This document shows positions 25,658 through 32,843 of a DNA stretch of 64,000 nt, one piece after another; position 1 is the first letter of the stretch; the number at the start of each line of letters is the position of its first letter. Below the pieces are notes generated by a model. It was given only the letters and a program-made list of their open reading frames with translations, made no database searches and was not told where the DNA came from. Source of the DNA: Paenibacillus caui (GTDB lineage Bacteria; Bacillota; Bacilli; Paenibacillales; Paenibacillaceae); assembly GCF_019904135.1 (NCBI RefSeq), contig NZ_JAIOGQ010000017.1, positions 1 through 64,000 on the forward strand. Direction: 5' to 3'. Position numbers and translations under genes: made by a program.

Positions 25658-26218
25658 ATGATGCAAATTAGATTAGCTGTTCCGGGGGATGAGTCCGGTA
25701 TTGCGACGGTTCATGTGGATGCCTGGAGAACGACTTACAAAGGTATGGTATCAGACGAATTTCTGGCGGCTCTGAGCTATGAACGGAGAAAAGAGCTGTG
25801 GGAACGGAATCTTGCGCAGGAAGACAATCTTGTTTTTGTAGCGGTGAATTCGGATGAGCGGATTGTCGGTTTTGCATCGGGCAGTTCGTCGCCGAAAGGC
25901 GGCAGCGGAAAATACAATGCGGAGTTAACCGCCATCTACCTGCTGGAGGAAATCCAGGGAACGGGTGTCGGCAAAAGGCTGGTGACCGAGCTTTTCAAAG
26001 CTTTTGCCGGGCAGGGTCATGGCTCCGTGTTTGTTTGGGTGCTGGAAGACAATAAGAGCAAGCATTTCTACGAGCATTTGGGCGCACAGAAGGTAGAGAC
26101 CGCTGTGGTCCGGATCGGTGACCGTGACCTGAACGAGCTTGGTCTCGGATGGGACCCGGAAGCCTTCCACCGCATTGCAGGGCCCGTTGCAGGGTCCGAA
26201 GGGTTCAATCATGCCTGA
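25658..26218 (+). CDS. GNAT family N-acetyltransferase
   Basis: A 186-residue acetyltransferase. The N-terminal strand is IRLAVPGDESGIATVHVDAW, the acetyl-CoA loop is EEIQGTGVGKRLVTELF, and the late strand with ENNXXXXXFYEHLGA form is VLEDNKSKHFYEHLGAQ. The substrate is unknown. The methyltransferase gene starts within its last codons, so they are translationally coupled. Confidence 0.88.
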   Translation: MMQIRLAVPGDESGIATVHVDAWRTTYKGMVSDEFLAALSYERRKELWERNLAQEDNLVFVAVNSDERIVGFASGSSSPKGGSGKYNAELTAIYLLEEIQGTGVGKRLVTELFKAFAGQGHGSVFVWVLEDNKSKHFYEHLGAQKVETAVVRIGDRDLNELGLGWDPEAFHRIAGPVAGSEGFNHA

Positions 26219-27146
26219 GGCCCGGCAGACGTCTTATATCTATACATATGCTTGCCATGAGGATGAGCGTGAGCTGTGCCGGCTTGAGCTTAGCAGTCTG
26301 CTTATGCATGAGCCCGGCGTCCGGCATATCGGGAGCAGTATTGGAATTGACCCGCGCCGGAGCCCGTTCCTGCATGAACGTCTTACTGTAATGTTCGAAG
26401 CGGAAAGCCTGAAGGAGCTTGCGAACAGCGTCCGCTCACTGGACCTGGGCGGCGCTACCTTCAAGCTTCTGTACATGGACGCCGATACGGCTGAGACGTA
26501 TGAACAAAAGCGCACCATCGAGCGCCGCATAGGGGCAGCCATAGTCGGCAAGGCGGAGATGAAACGACCGGACCGCCTGCTTGGCATCGCTTTTGCGGGT
26601 GGCCGCTGGGTGCTTGGGGACTGCGTCAGAAGCGAGGCCGTATGGCTGCAGCATGGCGACAAGCCGCGGCAGTATTCGACCGCGCTGAGTACGCGGGTCG
26701 CACGGGCGGTAGTCAATATCGCCGCGCCTCATCCGGAGGGCAAGCGGCTGATCGATCCGTGCTGCGGCATCGGCACGGTCCTTGTCGAAGCGCTGTCGAT
26801 GGGAATGGATATCTCGGGTTATGATATCAATCCGCTGGCAGTGCGGGGAGCGAGAGAGAATCTGCGTCATTTCGGGATGCCGGATGTAGTGAAGCTGGGA
26901 GACATGCGGCTGTTGGAAGGAAGCTACGATGCCCTGATTCTCGATCTGCCGTATAATCTTTGCTCCGTAATGACCGACGGGGAGCAGCTGGACATGCTGC
27001 GGAGCGCCCGCAGGCTGGCTTCCCGCGCGGTGATTCTGACTACGGAAGAAATCAGCCGCGCGGTTATGGAGGCCGGATTTATCATTGCCGAGCAGTGCCG
27101 CATTTACAAGGGGCGTTTTGTAAGGCAACTGCTGGTTTGCCAATAA
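26211..27146 (+). CDS. Class I SAM-dependent methyltransferase (Trm11/TrmN-like)
   Basis: A 311-residue enzyme. Its N-terminal half is THUMP-like in position but divergent. The C-terminal Rossmann domain has the SAM motif IDPCCGIGTVLVEAL, GYDINPLAVRGARENL and the catalytic DLPYN tetrapeptide of N-methylating enzymes acting on guanine or adenine, most similar in form to Trm11-type tRNA m2G methyltransferases. ATG 26211 overlaps the end of the GNAT gene by eight bases. The longer frame from 26139 is rejected because it runs through the GNAT coding sequence. Confidence 0.8.
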   Translation: MPEARQTSYIYTYACHEDERELCRLELSSLLMHEPGVRHIGSSIGIDPRRSPFLHERLTVMFEAESLKELANSVRSLDLGGATFKLLYMDADTAETYEQKRTIERRIGAAIVGKAEMKRPDRLLGIAFAGGRWVLGDCVRSEAVWLQHGDKPRQYSTALSTRVARAVVNIAAPHPEGKRLIDPCCGIGTVLVEALSMGMDISGYDINPLAVRGARENLRHFGMPDVVKLGDMRLLEGSYDALILDLPYNLCSVMTDGEQLDMLRSARRLASRAVILTTEEISRAVMEAGFIIAEQCRIYKGRFVRQLLVCQ

Positions 27147-27163
27147 GTTTTTTGCGCTTAAGC

Positions 27164-27192
27164 TTGGTAAAATTTATACGCTTCTCTATAAT
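27164..27192 (+). promoter_or_regulatory. Promoter of the metallophosphoesterase gene
   Basis: TTGGTA, 17 bases, TATAAT. The -10 overlaps the stem CTTCTCT/AGAGAGAAG (27181-27203). Confidence 0.6.
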
Positions 27193-27229
27193 TTAGAGAG
27201 AAGAAGCAGCTGCGAAAGGAGGGGATGAC

Positions 27230-27964
27230 GTGGACAAAATCGCTATTATTTCCGATATACATGGCAATTTGCAGGCGCTTGACGCCGTTCTGGCAGACAT
27301 TCGGGAAAGAGGAATTTCGCGGATCTTTTGTTTGGGCGACCTGGTTGGCAAAGGGCCTCATTCGGACCTGGCCGTGGATACGGTTAGGGAACAATGCGAG
27401 ATGGTCGTATCGGGCAACTGGGACGAGTTTATTCGTGAAAGCAGCGAATACGAAGCCATTCGTTGGCATCAGAACCTGTTGGGTCCGGAGCGTATGGCCT
27501 ATCTGGAATCGCTGCCCTTTTGCATTGAGTTTATGATGAGCGGCAGGCTCGTTCGCCTCTTTCATGCTTCTCCGAGAAGTCTGTATGAGCGCATTTATCC
27601 GTGGGATGACCTTAAGAAGCGCTTGTCTTTATTTCAGCCCTCAGACCGGTGCAGAGTGAACAGGACGGCAGACGTTGCGGGTTATGGCGATATTCATACG
27701 GCATTTCTGCAGCATGAGGACAGCAAAACTCTGTTTAATGCCGGCAGCGTAGGGAACTCGCTGGATATGACCCAGGCGTCCTATGTCATTATGGAAGGCC
27801 GCTGGGGCGGTAAGGACGAAAGCCCCTTCGGGCTGCAGTTTGTCAGGGTTCCTTACGATATTGAAGCGGCGATCCGCGCGGCGGAAGAACGGAACATGCC
27901 CCTGCTTGAGCCGTATACGATGGAGCTTAGGACCGGGAAATACCGGGGAAAATATAACGCCTGA
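27230..27964 (+). CDS. Metallophosphoesterase (YfcE/PrpE-like calcineurin fold)
   Basis: A 244-residue phosphoesterase. The metal-binding motifs are ISDIHGN at the N-terminus, CLGDLVGKGP, GNWDEF (in place of GNHD) and, later, GYGDIHTAF with FNAGSVGNSLD. It probably hydrolyses a phosphodiester or nucleotide; the exact substrate cannot be told. The GTG start is five bases after AAAGGAGGGG. It converges with the MFS gene, only four bases separating the ends. Confidence 0.88.
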   Translation: MDKIAIISDIHGNLQALDAVLADIRERGISRIFCLGDLVGKGPHSDLAVDTVREQCEMVVSGNWDEFIRESSEYEAIRWHQNLLGPERMAYLESLPFCIEFMMSGRLVRLFHASPRSLYERIYPWDDLKKRLSLFQPSDRCRVNRTADVAGYGDIHTAFLQHEDSKTLFNAGSVGNSLDMTQASYVIMEGRWGGKDESPFGLQFVRVPYDIEAAIRAAEERNMPLLEPYTMELRTGKYRGKYNA

Positions 27965-27968
27965 TGAG

Positions 27969-29255
27969 TCAGGCCGGCTGGGATGCTTGCTCTTCCGTCA
28001 TTTTCCTTTCCGAGCCTCGGAACATGAAGAAATAAAGCAGGGAAGCCCCAATGTACAGGCAGCCCGTGACGCTGAAGGTAATGGCGTATCCCCAGTACGT
28101 CCCGTAGCGCGTAACCAGATGGGATTGAACAGGCCCCATGGTGGCCCAGCCGAGCATGAACGCTGTTTGCGTGAGCGAGTTTGCAATGCCCCGGCGGCTG
28201 TGCCCGATCCGGTCAATCATAATGGTGGACTGGATCGGATTGGCTGCATTCATTAAAGCCTGACGAAACAGGAAGCTGACGGCGGCGAGCATAAACAGGT
28301 TCGTAAAACCGGTCAGCAGCAGGAACGGAAGCGACAGTATCTGGAAGCAGACGACAGCCCGCACTTGTCCGACTCTGGCCGCTAGAGACGGGCCGATGAG
28401 CATCGAGACGATTGTCATGATCTGTCCCAAAGAAATGAGAACCCCTATGACGGACAAGGATACCGAGAACCGGTTCGTAAAATACAAGTTCAGGTAAGGC
28501 ACCACGAGTCCTGAACCGAAGCCGATCAGCAGCTGGCCCAGAACAAACCGCCCGATCATTTTGAATTCGGCTGCGGCGCCTTGGGGTGTGCCGGGATCAA
28601 GCGATACCGGCTTTTCTGCGTCCGGTTTCCGATTTTCGCTAGTTCCGCTTTTTTCACAGGCAAACAGCATAGGGATAAAGGCTGCAAAGGTTACCGCTCC
28701 GCCAATCACCAGCACGGTCCGCAGGCTAAGCAGGGCATTCAGACCCAAGGCTTGAAGCGCGTCGGCAAGTACGCCTCCGCCCATGCTGCCGATGACCTGC
28801 GAAGCCAGCACAAGCGAGGAGAAGTAGCTGAACATGCGCAGCCTGTCTTTGCCGCTGACATTTTCCGCAAGAAAGGGAATCGCCTGCACCTGAAAGAAAG
28901 AGGCAAACAGTCCGGTAAACACCGCGAGGCCGATCAGGCTGGCTTCGCCGGACATCAAGGAGCGCAGAATAAAGGCTGACCCGCTAAACAGTGCGCCCAG
29001 GACGAGTATTTTTTTGCGGCTTGCCTTGTCACCCCACAGACCGATCGGCACAAACATGAATGCCGTGGCAAAGGACTGGATGCTCACAACCCGGCCGTTC
29101 ATGGCGTCATTATAGCCAAGCTCCTGAATGTATAAGTTGTAAAGGACACCGAACATGCCGGTTCCGATTTGGTAGAGCATGTTTGCCAGAAAGAAAAGCT
29201 TGATATTTCTTGGCCACCCCCGCATCTCAAGAATGATGGATTGAATAAAGCTCAC
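27969..29255 (-). CDS. Major facilitator superfamily transporter
   Basis: A 428-residue protein with 12 predicted helices. The cytosolic loop motif A is seen as GLWGDKASRKK between helices 2 and 3, as expected for drug/H+ antiporters. A long central loop contains the charged stretch CEKSGTSENRKPDAEK. The GTG start follows AGGAGG at eight bases. The substrate is unknown; multidrug or sugar-phosphate export are both possible. Confidence 0.85.
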   Translation of the reverse strand: MSFIQSIILEMRGWPRNIKLFFLANMLYQIGTGMFGVLYNLYIQELGYNDAMNGRVVSIQSFATAFMFVPIGLWGDKASRKKILVLGALFSGSAFILRSLMSGEASLIGLAVFTGLFASFFQVQAIPFLAENVSGKDRLRMFSYFSSLVLASQVIGSMGGGVLADALQALGLNALLSLRTVLVIGGAVTFAAFIPMLFACEKSGTSENRKPDAEKPVSLDPGTPQGAAAEFKMIGRFVLGQLLIGFGSGLVVPYLNLYFTNRFSVSLSVIGVLISLGQIMTIVSMLIGPSLAARVGQVRAVVCFQILSLPFLLLTGFTNLFMLAAVSFLFRQALMNAANPIQSTIMIDRIGHSRRGIANSLTQTAFMLGWATMGPVQSHLVTRYGTYWGYAITFSVTGCLYIGASLLYFFMFRGSERKMTEEQASQPA

Positions 29256-29347
29256 GTAAGGATCCTCCTGTCTCTTGCTAGCGTAACTTTACTATTCTAC
29301 CAGCTGAGCCCTGATCAAGAAAGAGAAGGAATGGTTTTTAGTAGAAA

Positions 29348-29387
29348 AAGAGCGCTTTTCGCATATAAATGCAAAGAGCGCCCTCAG
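29348..29387. terminator. Hairpin downstream of the GIY-YIG gene
   Basis: AGCGCTTTTCGCAT is nearly complementary to ATGCAAAGAGCGC around ATAA. It lies just after the stop of the minus-strand GIY-YIG gene. Confidence 0.5.
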
Positions 29388-29398
29388 GTGTTCTTCGA

Positions 29399-29758
29399 TT
29401 ATTGTTTCGGCTTGTTGTAGCCGTGTTCACCATAAGGTTCAAGCTGCTTGAGCCATTTAGCCTCCAGCTTTTTCAGCTCATCCGCCTCGTCGAAGTAGCC
29501 TTCTTCTTTTTTCTTGAGCACTTCGAGCACTTCGATTTCAAACGCGTCCGCGCCGTACTGCCGCCACTCTTCCTGAAGAGATTTTACCGGATGAGTCCCC
29601 ATTTCAAGCATAAATTTTCTGCCTTCGATTGTTTTAAAATTGCGTGTGCTTTCCACAAGCATCTTATGGTTGACCTTGTTTCTGATCTGGTATACGCCGG
29701 CCTCGGTTTTAATCTCTTTGTACATCTGCTGAAGCTCTTTCTTTCGGTTCGTATCCAT
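29399..29758 (-). CDS. GIY-YIG nuclease family protein
   Basis: A 119-residue small protein. AGVYQIRNKVNHKMLV corresponds to the GIY-YIG start (GVYQIRN for GIY, MLVES for YIG) and GADAFEIEVLE to the later conserved strand. Members of this Firmicute subgroup have a relaxed motif, and DNA cleavage has not been shown. It lies 51 bases downstream of a DUF2087 regulator in the same direction, so the two probably form one unit. Confidence 0.8.
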   Translation of the reverse strand: MDTNRKKELQQMYKEIKTEAGVYQIRNKVNHKMLVESTRNFKTIEGRKFMLEMGTHPVKSLQEEWRQYGADAFEIEVLEVLKKKEEGYFDEADELKKLEAKWLKQLEPYGEHGYNKPKQ

Positions 29759-29809
29759 GTCATTATGTTCCTCGCTTTCTTTCCCCTTGTGTCCGTCCTA
29801 TGCGGACGG

Positions 29810-30565
29810 TCAGGCTTTCAGCCAATAAGCGCTGCCGTCTTCCTTGCGGTCCAAAAAACCGTAATCAATCAAATATCTTCGTATCGTTACATAGTCCTCA
29901 TACACGGTTTTAATGATTTCATTGATTTCTTTCTCGGTATAAACCCTGCCTGCGTCAAACCGCTTGCTGATTTCTCTAAGTACGACAAACTTTGCTTTCT
30001 CTTTGATGGCAAAGGTGGTTAGCTGTCCATCGGTTCCGTCCGGAAAATACTTATTCAGTAGCTTCTCCCGTTCTGCTTCGGTCACATTATAGCGGTCATC
30101 CAGCATCCGCGCCGTTTTGTGCGGCTCTATAAAAGTCGTGGCGCCCGAGTCCTTTTCTTTGAGGAGCTCCATGATCGTCAGAAAAACTTTGGCTTGCCGT
30201 TCTTTCTCCTTGAGGGCGAACCGGTGGTTGCGGATGGTGGATGTGCTCCCGATGCCGGCAGCTTCCTTGATTTCCGAATCATTCAGACCTTCATAGAACA
30301 ATTCAAGCAGCCGTTTCTGATGGTCCGTAAGGCCCGTCAGTTTCTTGTCCATACGAAGCAGGTACGAGAAGACGGAGCCGTAAGTTTTCTCAATATAAAC
30401 GCCCATATACCGTTCAGCCTCGTAAAATAAACCCTCCACAGGGTATACAATCCCTTTCTCGACAATCTTCCCGTCAAGCAGGCAGACAAAGGCGTTGTTA
30501 TCTTCGATATAACCGCGCTTCAACTCTTCCAGGCTTGCATGCCAAAAACGTTCGCTTATGTCCAT
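29810..30565 (-). CDS. DUF2087 domain protein with LuxR-like helix-turn-helix
   Basis: A 251-residue protein. The middle part (LTDHQKRLLELFYEGLNDSE, residues about 78-97) is a LuxR/sigma4-type helix-turn-helix. The C-terminal 80 residues (LTTFAIKEKAKFVVLREIS through VTIRRYLIDYGFLDR) are the DUF2087 domain, itself winged-helix-like. The last residues, DRKEDGSAYWLK, are typical. It is probably a transcription factor; the ligand and targets are unknown. Confidence 0.82.
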   Translation of the reverse strand: MDISERFWHASLEELKRGYIEDNNAFVCLLDGKIVEKGIVYPVEGLFYEAERYMGVYIEKTYGSVFSYLLRMDKKLTGLTDHQKRLLELFYEGLNDSEIKEAAGIGSTSTIRNHRFALKEKERQAKVFLTIMELLKEKDSGATTFIEPHKTARMLDDRYNVTEAEREKLLNKYFPDGTDGQLTTFAIKEKAKFVVLREISKRFDAGRVYTEKEINEIIKTVYEDYVTIRRYLIDYGFLDRKEDGSAYWLKA

Positions 30566-30657
30566 AACAGCCGGCTCCTTAATTCTAAACAGTAATTATA
30601 TAGACAATATATTATATCGTTTGTATATTGTCAAACATAATAACTAATTGTTTGGTA

Positions 30658-30978
30658 TTAAGGAGTTTGTTGAAAACGAATGGAAATAAACTCCTCCGTG
30701 GAAGAATCCAGCCGAATAAACACATAGACGCCGAATTCCCGGCCATTTTTTCGCAGCCACAGCTTGAAGCGTTCTTCATCGATCGATGGCGAAATCTTGT
30801 ACCGGCCGATATGAAGATAATCGATAACGGAGGCTTCGTATTGGCTTTTCGCTTTCTGGACGGCAAGCTGCCCCCATTTGGCGTAAGAGGGATCGTCTGA
30901 AGAAGGAGAGGAGGTAATCGCCGCAGCCGTAAACAAATGCAGCAGCAAGAAGGAAACTTTGTTGCCAAGCAAGATCAT
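30658..30978 (-). CDS. DUF3889 family secreted protein
   Basis: A 106-residue protein. It has an N-terminal hydrophobic signal (MILLGNKVSFLLLHLFTAAA), then the conserved pattern PSYAKWGQLAVQKAKSQY, VIDYLHIGRYKIS and FKLWLRKNGREFGVYVFI. This is the DUF3889 family found in Bacillales (YqzG-like), of unknown function. ATG 30978 is chosen because AAAGGG lies eight bases ahead; the GTG at 30987 overlaps that site. Confidence 0.75.
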   Translation of the reverse strand: MILLGNKVSFLLLHLFTAAAITSSPSSDDPSYAKWGQLAVQKAKSQYEASVIDYLHIGRYKISPSIDEERFKLWLRKNGREFGVYVFIRLDSSTEEFISIRFQQTP

Positions 30979-31060
30979 CGTTATCACCCTTTTAATGAGA
31001 TTTGGATAACTGTTATCTTGCAGCTTCCGGATGGAGGTTATTCAAAAGGGGGATGAAATC

Positions 31061-31082
31061 AAAAAAAGGACGCCTGCGTCCG
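31061..31082 (-). terminator. Terminator of the cysK-rhodanese transcript
   Basis: Read on the minus strand, GGACGC and GCGTCC form a 6-bp stem followed by seven T. Confidence 0.75.
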
Positions 31083-31137
31083 CCATTTGATATGGCTTTC
31101 GCAGCGCCCTTGCTCTAGTTTATAAACTTGTATTCGT

Positions 31138-31524
31138 TTACTTGCGTTTCAACTGGTCCATACTTTTGAACTCGTCGATCATCTTCTCGGGACCTGATGT
31201 GATTTCCTTGTCCCAGGCCAGCATCCCGCCATCATAATTGTGCACGTTCGAAAATCCAAGCTCCTGAAAATACCTCGCCACATTGTAACTGCGATTTCCG
31301 CTGCGGCATATAAAGACGTATTCGCTGTTTTTATCCAGTTCGTCGGCGTATTCGGCGATTTCACCCATCGGAATGAGAGGCACCGAAGGAATATGAGCTT
31401 CGATATACTCATGAGGTTCTCTTACATCAATTACAATCGTCTCCCGCTCCGCATCCTGCAGGATTTGTTCAAGCTCATCGGCATCGATGTGCGACACGCC
31501 GTCAATAATCTGGCCCAATTTCAA
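31138..31524 (-). CDS. Rhodanese-like sulfurtransferase
   Basis: A 128-residue single rhodanese domain: IVIDVREPHEYIEAHIP, and the active-site loop CRSGNRS with the cysteine that carries a persulfide. The frame is open to 31572, overlapping cysK, but TTG 31524 has AAAGGAGAGG six bases before it and gives the normal domain boundary. It lies 41 bases after cysK in the same direction, which links it to cysteine or sulfide metabolism. Confidence 0.9.
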   Translation of the reverse strand: MKLGQIIDGVSHIDADELEQILQDAERETIVIDVREPHEYIEAHIPSVPLIPMGEIAEYADELDKNSEYVFICRSGNRSYNVARYFQELGFSNVHNYDGGMLAWDKEITSGPEKMIDEFKSMDQLKRK

Positions 31525-31564
31525 CACCTCTCCTTTTACTTCAGTATGAACTAGCGTAATTCTG

Positions 31565-32488
31565 TTATCCAAAGATGTCCATGCTTAAGTACCGCTCGCC
31601 TGTATCCGGGGCAATGCACAAAATCCGTTTGCCTGCCCCGAGCCTATGGGCCAGCTGTATGGCAGCCCAAACGGAGGCGCCGGCCGATGGGCCGACAAGA
31701 ATGCCTTCCTCCGCGCCCAGCCTGCGTGTTGTCTGCAGCGCATCTTCATCCGTGACTTGAATAATATCATCGTAGACGTCGGTATTCAAGATGGGAGGGA
31801 TGAAGCCCGGGCTGGTCCCGACCAGCTTATGGGGCCCTGGCTGCCCGCCGGACAGCACCGGCGAACCCTTGGGCTCGACAACATAAATGCGGAGATCCGG
31901 CAGAGCTTTGCGCAGCGTGTCCCCTGTACCGGTGATCGTGCCTCCGGTACCCGATGACGCGATGAACACATCCAGCTTGCCGTTCATTTGCTCCAAAATC
32001 TCCACCGCCGTCGTTCCGCGGTGGGCGCCTGGATTTGCCGGGTTCTCGAACTGCTGGGGGATGAAGCTGCCCGGAATGTCCGCTGCAAGCTGCAGCGCTT
32101 TTTCAATGGCACCCGGCATCCGCTTTGAAGCCGGCGTTAGGACGACTTCCGCGCCATAGGCCTTCAGAATGTTAATCCGTTCCTTGGTCATATTGTCCGG
32201 CATAACGAGTATCGCGCGGTAGCCTTTGGCAGCGGCATTCATGGCCAGCCCGATGCCCGTATTCCCGCTTGTCGGTTCGATGATAGTCGAACCGGGCCGA
32301 AGCTTCCCGGCCTTCTCGGCCTCCACAATCATATTATAGGCAGCGCGATCCTTGACGCTTCCGCTCGGATTGAAATATTCCAGCTTCACGTACACCTCCG
32401 AATCACCAGGGAGGGTCAGCCGGCTCAGCCGAACTGCCGGGGTGTCGCCGATCAGTTCCGTAATGCTGTTCACCACTTTTGCACCCAT
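31565..32488 (-). CDS. cysK: Cysteine synthase (O-acetylserine sulfhydrylase)
   Basis: A 307-residue PLP enzyme making cysteine from O-acetylserine and sulfide. The PLP lysine lies in NPSGSVKDRAA, the substrate loop is EPTSGNTGIGLA, and the PLP-phosphate loop is SSGTGGTITGTG. ATG 32488 has AGAGG nine bases ahead; the in-frame ATG at 32494 is possible. The open frame reaching 32644 is rejected because it runs through the DnaA-box region. It is cotranscribed with a rhodanese gene. Confidence 0.93.
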   Translation of the reverse strand: MGAKVVNSITELIGDTPAVRLSRLTLPGDSEVYVKLEYFNPSGSVKDRAAYNMIVEAEKAGKLRPGSTIIEPTSGNTGIGLAMNAAAKGYRAILVMPDNMTKERINILKAYGAEVVLTPASKRMPGAIEKALQLAADIPGSFIPQQFENPANPGAHRGTTAVEILEQMNGKLDVFIASSGTGGTITGTGDTLRKALPDLRIYVVEPKGSPVLSGGQPGPHKLVGTSPGFIPPILNTDVYDDIIQVTDEDALQTTRRLGAEEGILVGPSAGASVWAAIQLAHRLGAGKRILCIAPDTGERYLSMDIFG

Positions 32489-32494
32489 GTTCAT

Positions 32495-32843
32495 TTGCCT
32501 CTTTTCGTAAAATAGAATAATGAGCTTTGTCAAGATGTGGACAAGGTTATCCACAATTCGGCGTTCTTCTGTGTGTAAATACGATGAAAGCATACCCAGC
32601 AAGACTTTAATTGAAACATGAAAAATTGGCACAGGTCTGCACATGCTTGGTGTGTGGAATGTGGATAATGTGCATAAATTGGTGGATAAATTATCCTGAA
32701 AGCTGTAAAGCGGGAGAGTGCAGGGATTTACCCAGGACTATTTTCCCGTTTTGATTGTGAATTAATAAGTGTTTTTGTGGATAATGCTGTTTATAAGTTT
32801 TTTGCCTTGGAATTCAACTTTTTTTTGAAATATTAACGCAGCG
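32495..32843. promoter_or_regulatory. Cluster of DnaA boxes between cysK and the ABC-F gene
   Basis: An AT-rich intergenic stretch with three perfect DnaA boxes: TTATCCACA at 32547-32555 and its complement TGTGGATAA at 32660-32668 and 32776-32784. Three single-mismatch boxes lie at 32536-32544 (TGTGGACAA), 32669-32677 (TGTGCATAA, directly abutting the perfect box) and 32681-32689 (GGTGGATAA). Two weaker ones are near 32570 and 32691. The first two face each other. No dnaA, dnaN or rpmH gene is near, so this is not the usual origin. It fits a DnaA titration or regulatory cluster such as those known in B. subtilis. Confidence 0.7.

Noticed and set aside
32505..32533. TTGACA (minus strand) as the cysK -35
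   Set aside because: At 17 bases the -10 would be TTACGA and the transcript would start inside the ribosome site, so this promoter is unlikely.
32536..32784. Reading the DnaA-box cluster as the chromosomal origin
   Set aside because: dnaA, dnaN, rpmH, rnpA and the usual AT-rich unwinding trio next to them are not in the window; kept only as a regulatory or titration cluster.
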